Made by a program: the position numbers and the translations under genes
Shown: positions 52,627-61,072 of the stretch, piece by piece
How positions within the stretch are numbered: position 1 is the stretch's first letter
Layout: each line of letters starts with the position of its first letter
Notes under the pieces: generated by a model
Told to the model about the DNA's origin: nothing
Seen by the model: the letters and a program-made list of their open reading frames with translations, nothing else
Database searches by the model: none
Origin: Pedobacter sp. KBW06
GTDB taxonomy: Bacteria; Bacteroidota; Bacteroidia; Sphingobacteriales; Sphingobacteriaceae
Assembly: GCF_003852525.1 (NCBI RefSeq)
Contig: NZ_QAJL01000001.1
Location: 2,406,536 to 2,470,535, forward strand
Length of the DNA: 64,000 nt
Direction of reading: 5' to 3'

Positions 52627-54207
52627 TTATTTTATATCTATTCCGTAAACAGCTTCCGCCAATCCGATCTCATCAGGAGAATAAGGCTGAATGTATTTTA
52701 CACCCATCTCATCAAATTTCTTTCCTGTAGAGTTTCCGATCGCAATCACCTGTTGTCCGGGTTCTAATAAGTTTTCTACAAAATAAGCGTCAACATTGGA
52801 AGGGCTGGTAAAGATCAGTACTTCCGCATAAGTCTGGTCTACATCCTCTTCAATCACAGTCTCATAAATAGGCAGGTCCACTACCTTCGTATCTGGCTTT
52901 AATGCCTTCTGGATGCTCAGTAAAGAGTCCTGTGCCCTTGGGAACAACACTGTTTTTCCAGCTACCAGCTCTGCAAAAAGATCAGCTACCTCATCAATAT
53001 CACCACCTTCGCCAACGTAATCAGCAAGGTGTCCTGCTTTTCTCAAAGAATCTTCAGACCCTCTTCCTGCTACCCCAAACTTTACATGTTTAGGCAACAA
53101 TGGCTTCAGGTTGAAGAAATACTCCACACTGTTGCGGCTGCTGAAGAAGATCCAGTCTATATGTTTCAGGTAGAAAGGGTCCAATACATTCACAATCGGG
53201 AACGTACGGATCAGCGATCTGCCTTCAATTTCTATCTTATGCTTTTCTAATGCTTTTCTAAAATAGCTATGTTCACCAATTTCTCTGGAGATAAATACTT
53301 TGGAAGGTAATTTTCTATCCGGGTTAAATTTGGCTACAATCTGTTCTGCAACACCTTCTAAGCTATCTACACGGCAAAAATAACGGTCAGGGAAGTGTTC
53401 ATCAGTTTCTGCTTTGGAAGTCCAGATTTCATATTTTCCGTCTTCTTTCTTGCAATAACAACCCAATGGCATGTGACACCCGCCTTCAAACAGGTTTAAT
53501 ACCTTTCGTTCCACACCAATGGCCTCAATCGTTTCCTGATGGTTTAACTGCTGCAACAGGTCAGACAATTCCTGATCATTTTCTCTGATCTGAATCGCCA
53601 GGGCACCTTGTGCAGGAGCCGGAACCAGCTCTGTGGTATCTACCACCTCTACATGAAACTCTGAAAGATCGATGTTCAGACGGTTTACACCAGCTTTAGC
53701 CAATAAAATCGCATCATAATCTTCATCTCTCAGTTTCTGGATTCTGGTAGGCACATTGCCCCTTAAATCTTCGATGTTCAGGTCTGAACGCAAAGAAAGC
53801 ATTTGTGCTTTACGTCTGTTGGAAGAAGTCCCCACCATTGCTCCCGTTTTCAGGGAAAGCTTTTGTTTGATGTCTACACAGTCTTTCAGGATCAGTAACA
53901 ACTCGGAAGGATCTTCACGCTCTGTTACCGCTGCAATGGTTAAGCCTGCCGGATGTGTAGTAGGTAAATCTTTATGAGAGTGTACGGCTATATCGATCGT
54001 CCCACCTAATAGTTCTTCTTCAAGCTCTTTGGTAAAGAATCCTTTGCCTTCCAGCTTGTCCAGCCGAAGGTTTAAAATCTTATCTCCCTGAGTCTTGATG
54101 ATCTTCAATTCGGCTTCAGCACCAATCTCTGCAAGTTTGTCCTTAATGAAGTTGGCTTGCCATAAAGCCAGGTCGCTGCCTCTTGTACCGATAATAAGTC
54201 TTTTCAC
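52627..54207 (-). CDS. hemCD: hydroxymethylbilane synthase / uroporphyrinogen-III synthase fusion
   Basis: A 526-residue fusion. Residues 1-300 are HemC: IGTRGSDLALWQA at the start, HSHKDLPT near 76-83, and Cys244 in FEGGCHMPLG, which carries the dipyrromethane cofactor. Residues about 308-526 are HemD: VFISREIG, IFFSSRNSVEYFF and the late VLIFTSPSNVDAYF strand. One protein thus makes linear hydroxymethylbilane and closes it to uroporphyrinogen III, which could limit spontaneous cyclisation to isomer I. No separate hemD is seen in the operon. It follows hemA by 24 bp. Confidence 0.94.
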   Translation of the reverse strand: MKRLIIGTRGSDLALWQANFIKDKLAEIGAEAELKIIKTQGDKILNLRLDKLEGKGFFTKELEEELLGGTIDIAVHSHKDLPTTHPAGLTIAAVTEREDPSELLLILKDCVDIKQKLSLKTGAMVGTSSNRRKAQMLSLRSDLNIEDLRGNVPTRIQKLRDEDYDAILLAKAGVNRLNIDLSEFHVEVVDTTELVPAPAQGALAIQIRENDQELSDLLQQLNHQETIEAIGVERKVLNLFEGGCHMPLGCYCKKEDGKYEIWTSKAETDEHFPDRYFCRVDSLEGVAEQIVAKFNPDRKLPSKVFISREIGEHSYFRKALEKHKIEIEGRSLIRTFPIVNVLDPFYLKHIDWIFFSSRNSVEYFFNLKPLLPKHVKFGVAGRGSEDSLRKAGHLADYVGEGGDIDEVADLFAELVAGKTVLFPRAQDSLLSIQKALKPDTKVVDLPIYETVIEEDVDQTYAEVLIFTSPSNVDAYFVENLLEPGQQVIAIGNSTGKKFDEMGVKYIQPYSPDEIGLAEAVYGIDIK

Positions 54208-54231
54208 GTTAATGCTAATTTTTCCGCAAAT

Positions 54232-55458
54232 TTAGCTATTCTTTACCAATATCTCCTTTGCCATAACCATTGGAACACTGATGCATTTTTTTTCCATGTA
54301 ATTCATCACTTTTTCCAATACCAATCTTGAGTTTTCATCAAGACTGTTGATCTCGTCGGCAAAGACGCCATTGATAGCAGTATGCTTAATTTCCTTGATT
54401 TTCTGAGGAACAGAACTCATTGCAATCTCTATTTTGCGCTGACGTAATACCAATTCAAAGTCCTTGATATTTTCTTCTATAATGTGCTCGGCATTCACCA
54501 GCTCATCATAACGTTCCTGAATATTTTTGCGGGCAATCTCTTTAAGAGATTCAACTTCTATAAAATGAATGGGGAATTCTGCAACCACTTCAGCAGCGGT
54601 ATCGTTAGGAATCGCTAAATCGACGATGGTCTTTTTACCGGTATCTCCATTCAGAAGTTTTGTGTAGATTTCTTTAGTAATGATGGGTTCAGTAGCACCT
54701 GTACAGGTAATAATGACATCAAATCCCTGGTTGTAATTTTCCAGTTCGGTAAGCGGATAAGCGGTACCGTTTAATTCTTTGGCCAACACCTCTGCATTTT
54801 CTAATGTTCTGTTGAAAATGGAGAAGTTGGAGTATTTATGTTTTTTAAGATACTGAGCAATGTTTTTGTTGGTCTCACCGGCACCGATGATCAGGAGCCT
54901 GGAGGTGGCGGACATTTTTAGGTCGCGCAGCTTGCGATAAGCTAAAGAAACGATAGAAACCGGATTCTTTGAGATGTTGGTGTGGGTATATACTTCTTTT
55001 GCGGTCTTTACCACTCTACCCATGATCATCCGCATATAGTCTCCTGTGAACCCGGCAACGCGGCAGGTTTCATAAGCTTTTCTGACTTGTGCAAGAATCT
55101 CTTTCTCCCCTACTACCAGACTCTCTAATGAGCAGGAAGTTCTTAACAAATGATTGAAGGCAGCACCCTGTTCATATACAGAAACGTTCTCTACGAACTT
55201 ATCCATGTACTCTTCGGGTAATCCCATATTTAATACCGTAAGAAAACGGGTGATGAATTGCTTGTCCAGCGTGTGGGCGGAAGTGAATACAAACTCAACC
55301 CTGTTGCAGGTTCCCATGTAGAATATTTCTTTAACACCTAACTCCGATTGAATGTTTCTCAATCTGTCGTCTAATGTCTGCTCACATATCACCAATTTAC
55401 CCAATGCTTTTAGGTCAATATGTTTATGCGTAAAAGCAATGATCTTTAAATATTCCAA
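54232..55458 (-). CDS. hemA: glutamyl-tRNA reductase
   Basis: A 408-residue enzyme that reduces glutamyl-tRNA to glutamate-1-semialdehyde, the entry to the C5 heme route. The nucleophile is Cys51 in MGTCNRVEFVF. The catalytic domain block SCSLESLVVGEKEILAQVRKAYE, the NADPH-binding domain (LLIIGAGETNKN near 188) and the helical dimerisation domain at the C-terminus are all present. First gene of the heme operon, with a TAnnTTTG promoter 32 bp upstream. It is the usual point of control in this pathway. Confidence 0.97.
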   Translation of the reverse strand: MEYLKIIAFTHKHIDLKALGKLVICEQTLDDRLRNIQSELGVKEIFYMGTCNRVEFVFTSAHTLDKQFITRFLTVLNMGLPEEYMDKFVENVSVYEQGAAFNHLLRTSCSLESLVVGEKEILAQVRKAYETCRVAGFTGDYMRMIMGRVVKTAKEVYTHTNISKNPVSIVSLAYRKLRDLKMSATSRLLIIGAGETNKNIAQYLKKHKYSNFSIFNRTLENAEVLAKELNGTAYPLTELENYNQGFDVIITCTGATEPIITKEIYTKLLNGDTGKKTIVDLAIPNDTAAEVVAEFPIHFIEVESLKEIARKNIQERYDELVNAEHIIEENIKDFELVLRQRKIEIAMSSVPQKIKEIKHTAINGVFADEINSLDENSRLVLEKVMNYMEKKCISVPMVMAKEILVKNS

Positions 55459-55489
55459 AATGTCGTATCCCTGTTTATTTTTAGCGTAA

Positions 55490-55497
55490 CAAAAGTA
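55490..55497 (-). promoter_or_regulatory. promoter element of the heme operon
   Basis: TACTTTTG on the minus strand matches TAnnTTTG exactly. A start near 55483 would leave a 25-nt leader before hemA. The upstream TTTG is not conserved (TGACA-like instead), which may mean a regulated promoter. Confidence 0.55.
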
Positions 55498-55571
55498 ACA
55501 ACCGAACGTTATTTCACTGTCATTATGGAGTAATTAAGAGCTATTTAGAACGATTTCAAATAATAGAATGA

Positions 55572-55599
55572 TTGTCTAAACATCTTTTCTTTAAGTTTG
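55572..55599 (+). promoter_or_regulatory. promoter of the alpha/beta hydrolase
   Basis: TTG (55572-55574), 17 bp, then TAAGTTTG (55592-55599), an exact -7 element with slightly short spacing. Transcription would begin about 28 bp before the start codon at 55634. Confidence 0.5.
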
Positions 55600-55633
55600 T
55601 TATATAAGGTGAATACATTATTATTTTTCATAT

Positions 55634-56455
55634 ATGATTATAAACGAGCAGTTTACATTAAGCGGATCATCAGGGAAACCCATTATTGGCGACTGTACTT
55701 ACGACGATAAATCCATAAATCCGGCAATTATAATTTTTGTTCACGGCTTTAAAGGCTTCAAAGATTGGGGTGCACATCATCTCGTTGCCCGCTATTTTGC
55801 ACAAAAAGGATACAGATATCTTAAATTTAACCTGTCACACAGCGGGGTTACGTCAGAAAATTTAAAAGATGTAACGGATTTGGAGGCTTTTTCTTCAAAT
55901 ACGGTGAGCAAAGAACTGACCGATTTAAATGAAGTGATTGGCTATGTAAGTTTGCATTATCCAAGTGTACCTGTTTATTTGATTGGGCATAGTCGCGGGG
56001 GTGGCTTAGCAGTTATTCAGGCAGCAAATGATTCCAGGATCAGTAAGCTGGTTACTTGGGCAGCTATTGCCGATTTTTCGAGTTTATGGAAAGCGGAGCA
56101 GGAAGAAGAATGGGTAAAGACAGGTCGGATATTTGTAGAGAACGCACGTACGAAGGAGAAAATGCCATTGAATAGTACGCTTTTAGAGGATTTTAACACA
56201 CATAAGGACGAGTTTGACATTGTACAGGCTGCAGGAAGGATTGTTATTCCCTGGTTGATTATACATGGTGATGAGGATGTGAATGTAAAGTTCAGTGTAG
56301 CGCAGGAATTGGCTCAAAAACAATTGAAGGCAGAGATTCATAAGATTCAAGGTGCAAACCATGTTTTTGGCGCCTCACATCCGTACACGTTATCTGAGTT
56401 GCCGGTGCATTTGCAGCAGGTATGTGAGAAGACATTGGCATTTTTGGGCAATTAG
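55634..56455 (+). CDS. alpha/beta hydrolase
   Basis: A 273-residue cytoplasmic hydrolase. The oxyanion region is FVHGFKGFKDW near 35-45, the nucleophile Ser120 in IGHSRGG, the acid Asp215 in IIHGDEDV, and the base His243 in GANHVFG, so the catalytic triad is complete. Probably an esterase, or a dienelactone-hydrolase-like or acyl-peptide enzyme; the substrate cannot be stated. It is divergent from hemA and monocistronic. Confidence 0.85.
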   Translation: MIINEQFTLSGSSGKPIIGDCTYDDKSINPAIIIFVHGFKGFKDWGAHHLVARYFAQKGYRYLKFNLSHSGVTSENLKDVTDLEAFSSNTVSKELTDLNEVIGYVSLHYPSVPVYLIGHSRGGGLAVIQAANDSRISKLVTWAAIADFSSLWKAEQEEEWVKTGRIFVENARTKEKMPLNSTLLEDFNTHKDEFDIVQAAGRIVIPWLIIHGDEDVNVKFSVAQELAQKQLKAEIHKIQGANHVFGASHPYTLSELPVHLQQVCEKTLAFLGN

Positions 56456-56521
56456 AAGCGTCTTTTGGAGCGGTTATCTGATGAAATCATTAGAAGTAGC
56501 TTTTAAAGGAGAATTCATTAC

Positions 56522-56671
56522 ATGAAAAAAGAGATAAATTATTCGAAGGCTGGAACCTTTGCCCTGAAGGGGGCAAAATTCCTAGGCCTTTTCATAACAT
56601 ATCTCTTTTTTCTTTTAATCTTGCTCAGTGAGAGGGCGATTAATTTGGAGCAGAACTTAGCTGAATTCTGA
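56522..56671 (+). CDS. possible 49-residue membrane protein
   Basis: An ATG at 56522 preceded at good distance by AAAGGAG opens a 49-codon frame. The product has a basic N-terminus (MKKEINYSKAG), one strong membrane helix (about 18-36, FLGLFITYLFFLLILL) and a short polar tail (SERAINLEQNLAEF). The tail lies in the first copy of the 50-bp tandem repeat. The coding region coincides with an 87-nt inverted-repeat structure, so the frame might also be chance. The presence of a ribosome-binding site is uncommon in this phylum and speaks for a real gene. Confidence 0.4.
   Translation: MKKEINYSKAGTFALKGAKFLGLFITYLFFLLILLSERAINLEQNLAEF
56525..56611. repeat. 87-nt nested inverted repeat
   Basis: The outer arms AAAAAAGAGATA and TATCTCTTTTTT are a perfect 12 bp. 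Inside are AAGGC with GCCTT and a top hairpin TTTGCCC-TGAA-GGGGGCAAA. The element is followed by TCTTTT, so it could end the hydrolase transcript. Terminal arms and compact size also resemble a miniature mobile repeat, though no target duplication is visible. Confidence 0.55.
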
Positions 56672-56819
56672 CTTTAATCAAGAGCATCTTTAATTTAGAG
56701 CAGAACTTAGCTGGATTCTGACCTTAATCAAGAGCATGTTTAATTTGGAGCAAAACTTAGCTGATCCGGACCTTAATCAAGAGCATGTTTAATTTGGAGC
56801 AAAACTTAGCTTAATTGGG
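56639..56819. repeat. tandem repeat, 50-bp unit, about 3.6 copies
   Basis: Copies begin at 56639, 56689, 56739 and 56788; the third has 49 bp and the fourth is partial (about 32 bp). Each opens TTTAATTTGGAGCA-AACTTAGCT (with small changes) and ends TTAATCAAGAGCAT. Differences between copies are few, so the array is recent or still exchanging. Copies are contiguous, with no spacers. Confidence 0.9.
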
Positions 56820-56829
56820 AACTCAGATT

Positions 56830-57339
56830 TTATTTTACAGTAAAGGCAACAACAGTGGTACCCCACAGCAGGCTTACTTTTCCTGATTTCTCAATTTTGA
56901 AGGTCATTTGCTCTGTCGGCGTTGATGCTTTGCCTGGTTTTACCATAACACGTAAAGCATCATCAGCCTCGGTGTAATTGGTTCCCCATTGCTTCCAGGT
57001 TTTGTTGAAGATGATGGTCCATTCTTTTTCACCAGGAATCGTGTACAAGCCATACTTGCCTGCGGCAAGGTCTTTTCCCTGAACTTTTACAGCTTTGCTT
57101 ACTTCAAATACGGTGGCTTCATTAGCTCCTGTACGCCATACTTTTCCAAATGGAGCAATTTCAACGCCTATGGTTCTTCCTTTTACGGAAGGCTGGCTAT
57201 AGTCGATGCTAACTGTGGTTCCGGAGCTGATGGTTTCTTTTACGCTGGCAGGAGGGCTTGCTTTCTTCTTCTCTTGCGCTGAAGCTGTTACCAGTGTAAA
57301 CAGGCTTACAAATAAGGTTAATACAAATATCTTTTTCAT
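56830..57339 (-). CDS. DUF2911 secreted protein
   Basis: A 169-residue protein from ATG at 57339 with a signal peptide (1-20, ending TASAQ). The mature domain fits DUF2911, a small beta-sandwich with typical VSIDYSQPSVKGRTI, GKVWRTGANEATVFEVSKAV and GKYGLYTIPGEKEWTIIFN blocks. The family is widespread in Bacteroidota and exported; its function is not established. Only 10 bp separate its stop from the end of the tandem repeat. Confidence 0.88.
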   Translation of the reverse strand: MKKIFVLTLFVSLFTLVTASAQEKKKASPPASVKETISSGTTVSIDYSQPSVKGRTIGVEIAPFGKVWRTGANEATVFEVSKAVKVQGKDLAAGKYGLYTIPGEKEWTIIFNKTWKQWGTNYTEADDALRVMVKPGKASTPTEQMTFKIEKSGKVSLLWGTTVVAFTVK

Positions 57340-57454
57340 AATCAATAAGGTTTTTTTAGAACTCTAAGATGCTGAAAAAAAATAGAAGAAAACAGTCTGA
57401 AATCACAATAACTCACTTATAGCCACAGAATTGTGACAATACCATCGGGATAAC

Positions 57455-59422
57455 CTACTTCACTTCAACCCAGTTTCCGTCTTCCCTGATCAGGTCGATC
57501 AGATCATCCAGGGCACGTGCTGCATTTACATTTTTCTTGACCACTTCTTTACCACGGTACAAAGTGATTTTTCCAGGCCCGGTACCTACATAGCCGTAAT
57601 CGGCATCTGCCATTTCACCAGGACCATTCACGATGCAACCCATGATGCCAATCTTGATCCCTTTCAAATGATCGGTTCTGGAACGGATCAGCTGGGTGGT
57701 TTCCTGAAGGTCAAATAAAGTACGGCCACAACTTGGGCAAGAGATATATTCCGTTTTGGAAATACGGGTTCGGGTAGCCTGCAGGATTCCAAAACTGGTC
57801 GCATTTACTAAAGGAAGACCAACTGTTTCGGCTGCATTAATCCATACACCATCCCCCAGTCCGTCGGTAAAGAGTGCCCCAAGATCCGTTGCAGCGTACA
57901 ACATTAAGTCGTCTGCATTCAGTTCGGGATAGGTTCTTTTAATGATAACAGGAATCTGGAGCTGATCCTTTAAAAGTTTTATAAAGAGCTCCCTTTGAGC
58001 TGCCATTCCATGCAAGGCATTGGCCTCTACCACCAGTACCACATTTTCCCGAAGAATTTCCAGGTTGGCATTTAATGCTTCAACTGCATCTATGCTCACC
58101 AGATTTAAGTGTTCGTCCTTTAGCGCTGCTTTTTCATAATCTGAAAAAGGAAGTAAAGGGTGACAATTATTTTTATCCGCCAGTCCCAGCCAGGTCTGAT
58201 AGTTATAAATCTGCTTCAGGTTTCCCGGAAAGGAGAATGAAGGAAGCCCGTCGCCCAGATAAACCAGATCACAGGCCTGATCGGCCATATTATATTTATC
58301 CAGTCCGGCGCTATATTTATAACCTACAGCTCCCAGGAAATAAGGGTCTTTTAAGTTTTCTTTTGATACATCCAGCATCACTACAGGATGGTGATGTCCG
58401 CCGATATGCTGTACAGGCTTTGTTTGCCTGCGGTTGTATTCATACGGCTGATATGGAAGGTCCTGTATCCTGATTTTTTCTCTTTCCGTGGAAAGGTCAG
58501 TTAACAGTGCTCTGCGCTCGTATCTTAAGGCAAGGGCCTTTGCTACCGGTGCTTCGAACTCAGGATCCTCTGTCAGGGACACACGGATGGTATCTCCAAG
58601 ACCATCTTCCAGCAAAGCGCCAATGCCGACAGCAGATTTGATTCTGCCATCTTCTCCATCGCCAGCCTCAGTTACACCAAGGTGTAAAGGATAGTTCATC
58701 CCCTCTTTCACCATCGTTGCAACGAGCAAACGGTAAGCCTGCACCATCACCTGTGTGTTGCTGGCCTTCATGGAGATGACCAGGTTATAGTAATTCTGAT
58801 CCTCGCACATGCGGATAAATTCCATTGCCGATTCGACCATTCCCCTCGGCGTATCGCCGTAATGGCTCATGATGCGATCTGATAAGGAACCATGGTTGGT
58901 ACCAATTCTCATGGCAGTACCATATTCTTTACAGATTTTTACCAAAGGAGTGAATTTCTTATAAATACGCTCCAGTTCCGCCTGATAGGCCTGCTGGGTG
59001 TATTCTATATTTTCAAAACGTTTCTTATCAGCGTAATTGCCCGGGTTGACCCTTACTTTTTCTACGATTCTTGCCGCAGACTCCGCAGCGTTGGGCGTAA
59101 AATGGATATCCGCAACCAGAGGGACTTTATATCCGCGGAAAAGCAATTCTTTCTTGATATTGGCCAGATTTTCAGCCTCTTTGATACTTGGAGCCGTGAT
59201 CCGTACATATTCACAGCCCGAATTCACCATACGGATGGTTTGTTCAACTGTACCGATGGTATCCATCGTATCTGTTGTAGTCATAGACTGAATCCGAATC
59301 GGATTCAAGCCCCCCATAGGGATGTCACCTATGTTTACCTCGCGGGTAAGGAACCTGGAATATTGTGTTAAACTATTACAATATCCACCATTTAACTCTT
59401 TTTGAACAAATACGTCTTCCAT
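57455..59422 (-). CDS. ispG: 4-hydroxy-3-methylbut-2-enyl diphosphate synthase, large form
   Basis: A 655-residue iron-sulfur enzyme of the MEP isoprenoid route, acting on 2-C-methyl-D-erythritol 2,4-cyclodiphosphate. The start is ATG at 59422; an upstream TTG is rejected. The TIM-barrel begins GDIPMGGLNPIRIQSMTTTDT. The C-terminal domain binds 4Fe-4S through CPSCGRT and GCIVNGPGEMADADYG, with the catalytic-site Glu. Length is about 280 residues above the E. coli enzyme because of a middle domain (about 270-520), as in plants, Chlamydia and other Bacteroidota. Cytoplasmic, essential. Confidence 0.95.
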   Translation of the reverse strand: MEDVFVQKELNGGYCNSLTQYSRFLTREVNIGDIPMGGLNPIRIQSMTTTDTMDTIGTVEQTIRMVNSGCEYVRITAPSIKEAENLANIKKELLFRGYKVPLVADIHFTPNAAESAARIVEKVRVNPGNYADKKRFENIEYTQQAYQAELERIYKKFTPLVKICKEYGTAMRIGTNHGSLSDRIMSHYGDTPRGMVESAMEFIRMCEDQNYYNLVISMKASNTQVMVQAYRLLVATMVKEGMNYPLHLGVTEAGDGEDGRIKSAVGIGALLEDGLGDTIRVSLTEDPEFEAPVAKALALRYERRALLTDLSTEREKIRIQDLPYQPYEYNRRQTKPVQHIGGHHHPVVMLDVSKENLKDPYFLGAVGYKYSAGLDKYNMADQACDLVYLGDGLPSFSFPGNLKQIYNYQTWLGLADKNNCHPLLPFSDYEKAALKDEHLNLVSIDAVEALNANLEILRENVVLVVEANALHGMAAQRELFIKLLKDQLQIPVIIKRTYPELNADDLMLYAATDLGALFTDGLGDGVWINAAETVGLPLVNATSFGILQATRTRISKTEYISCPSCGRTLFDLQETTQLIRSRTDHLKGIKIGIMGCIVNGPGEMADADYGYVGTGPGKITLYRGKEVVKKNVNAARALDDLIDLIREDGNWVEVK

Positions 59423-59466
59423 CAATTTACGATACAAATATGAAGCAAAGATAAAGATTATGTTTA

Positions 59467-60087
59467 TTATATCAGTCTTTCCTTGGTCACCAGTGTGTCC
59501 GCAATGAGGTCATGAAAACATTGCTGCTTCCGGTTTAGAAAACTATACAGGTAGCCAAAGAATACCGGAAGGACAGATAAGATCTTTGCTGCATTCCTGC
59601 CATAAGAATTGCTCAGGCTGATTCGGTTTCCATCTACATTGGTCACCTTGATGCCCAGCAATGCTTTGCCCACCGTCGCTTGTTTCACAGAGGCCTCGGC
59701 AATACTGCTATAAAAGAATTTCACCACCGGAATGATGGGAAGTCCGATCACGATCGCAGCAATCCTCTCGTTTTTCTCTCCTAAAAAGAGAAAGCTCAGC
59801 AAGACCAGCAACGCATATCCTATGGTAATAAAGAAGTAATCTAAAACCGAGGCGAGTAAACGCTGGTCAAAAGATGCAAAATACTGAGGGGCAGTTTTGC
59901 TGTATTTAAAACCAAGAAGCTCACGCAGTTCAGGGAACTCGTGAGCTTCTTTATAATCATCCATTCCAGGCTTCCTGACAAAGGTTCCCGGAAGGATTTC
60001 TAAGTTTTGTAATGATGCTAATGGATAAGGTCCTGTAGGCTTTCCGTTAATGACAACTGTGTATTCTCCTGTAACAGGACTTTCCAT
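59467..60087 (-). CDS. RDD family membrane protein with GYF-like N-terminus
   Basis: A 206-residue protein. Residues about 8-55 resemble a GYF_2/DUF4339 module (YTVVINGKPTGPYPLASLQN). The RDD domain follows (about 70-200) with the eponymous Arg-Asp-Asp pattern (FDQRLLASVLDYFFI) and three or four membrane helices, and QATVGKALLGIKV in the middle. RDD proteins are membrane proteins of mixed or unknown transport function. It lies 34 bp downstream of the LiaF-like gene and 44 bp before ispG, so it may belong to the envelope cluster. Confidence 0.82.
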   Translation of the reverse strand: MESPVTGEYTVVINGKPTGPYPLASLQNLEILPGTFVRKPGMDDYKEAHEFPELRELLGFKYSKTAPQYFASFDQRLLASVLDYFFITIGYALLVLLSFLFLGEKNERIAAIVIGLPIIPVVKFFYSSIAEASVKQATVGKALLGIKVTNVDGNRISLSNSYGRNAAKILSVLPVFFGYLYSFLNRKQQCFHDLIADTLVTKERLI

Positions 60088-60121
60088 TATTAAATATTTA
60101 TATACTGATGAACTTTAGCGT

Positions 60122-61054
60122 TTAGTAACGTTTCACTTCAAAGTTACTCAATCCTCCATCCAAATTGATAAATATCTTTTTGGTGGAAGCGTTATAATTC
60201 GGCGTTTCATAAGTACCATCTTTCAGCTTGGTAAAACCGTTAAAATCTTTAGCAGAAAGACCTGTTTTGGTTTTAATTCTACATCCTGACTCCGTAGGGA
60301 TATTGATCTTAACATCCGCCACACCCGTTTTCACATTGATGTCTGTAATCGGAAGTAAGGAACCGAATTTAATGTCCAGTGCTGCTGCACCACCATCAAA
60401 GTTAAAGGCACGCAGTTTATACTCTGTGAAATCAAAATTCACTTCTCCTGCACCCATGCTCATGTGCACTTCCCATTCCGGTTTTTTGTTCAGGCGCAGG
60501 TCTACATCATTGCCTCCGTCACTCATTGACCAGCCGGATTTCCCTTTCATTTTGAAAGTCAGGTTACTCACACTGTCGGACACCACGTTTTGTAAAGAAA
60601 ATACACCTGCTCTTTTTTGTACCTCTGCACTAATCAGGCTGTCTGTTTCTCCTTTTAAATCAAAGGAAGTACCACCACCAGAGATGTTCAGAATGGCTTT
60701 TTTTGCCAGAGAATCAGCATAGGGCTCCGAAAAACTCAGTTCTTCATAATTTTCTTCAGAATTGATATCGTCCTTAATACGGTCTCCAAGCCAGCGGTCT
60801 CTGTTTTCCGGTACCTGTTGTCCTTTCACAAACAATATCGCCAGGGTAATAACGAGTACTCCGATGGAAACGATTCCGCCAACCTGGGATTTGTTCCTGC
60901 TGAACAAAATATTTACACCAGCAATGATCAGAAATATAGGCCAGAAGCGGAATACACTGCGCCAGTAGAAATCAATGATATTAAAGTTTTCGAGAAGGAG
61001 TACGCCGCCGATAAACAACAGCACAATACCCCATATTATTCTATCCGTTTTCAT
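60122..61054 (-). CDS. LiaF-like membrane protein
   Basis: A 310-residue protein. Three or four membrane helices (about 7-24, 33-50, 58-76) match the LiaI-LiaF-like/DUF5668 region (IIWGIVLLFIGGVLLLENF). The rest is an extracytoplasmic or cytoplasmic beta-helix-like domain with repeated short strands (LNISGGGTSFDLKG, DVDLRLNKKPEWEVHMSMGAGEVNFDF), as in LiaF/toastrack proteins. LiaF proteins sense cell-envelope stress in other phyla. It follows the PspC-domain gene by 18 bp, forming an envelope-stress type pair. Confidence 0.8.
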   Translation of the reverse strand: MKTDRIIWGIVLLFIGGVLLLENFNIIDFYWRSVFRFWPIFLIIAGVNILFSRNKSQVGGIVSIGVLVITLAILFVKGQQVPENRDRWLGDRIKDDINSEENYEELSFSEPYADSLAKKAILNISGGGTSFDLKGETDSLISAEVQKRAGVFSLQNVVSDSVSNLTFKMKGKSGWSMSDGGNDVDLRLNKKPEWEVHMSMGAGEVNFDFTEYKLRAFNFDGGAAALDIKFGSLLPITDINVKTGVADVKINIPTESGCRIKTKTGLSAKDFNGFTKLKDGTYETPNYNASTKKIFINLDGGLSNFEVKRY

Positions 61055-61072
61055 CTGTATAGATTTAGATTT

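Noticed and set aside
54232-55633. Riboswitch or structured leader before hemA
   Set aside because: The inferred leader is only about 25 nt and shows no conserved riboswitch motif.
56639-56819. The 50-bp array as a CRISPR
   Set aside because: Units are contiguous with no variable spacers and no cas genes are in the window.
58892-59371. A 159-codon plus-strand frame inside ispG
   Set aside because: Antisense shadow; ispG motifs are intact on the other strand.
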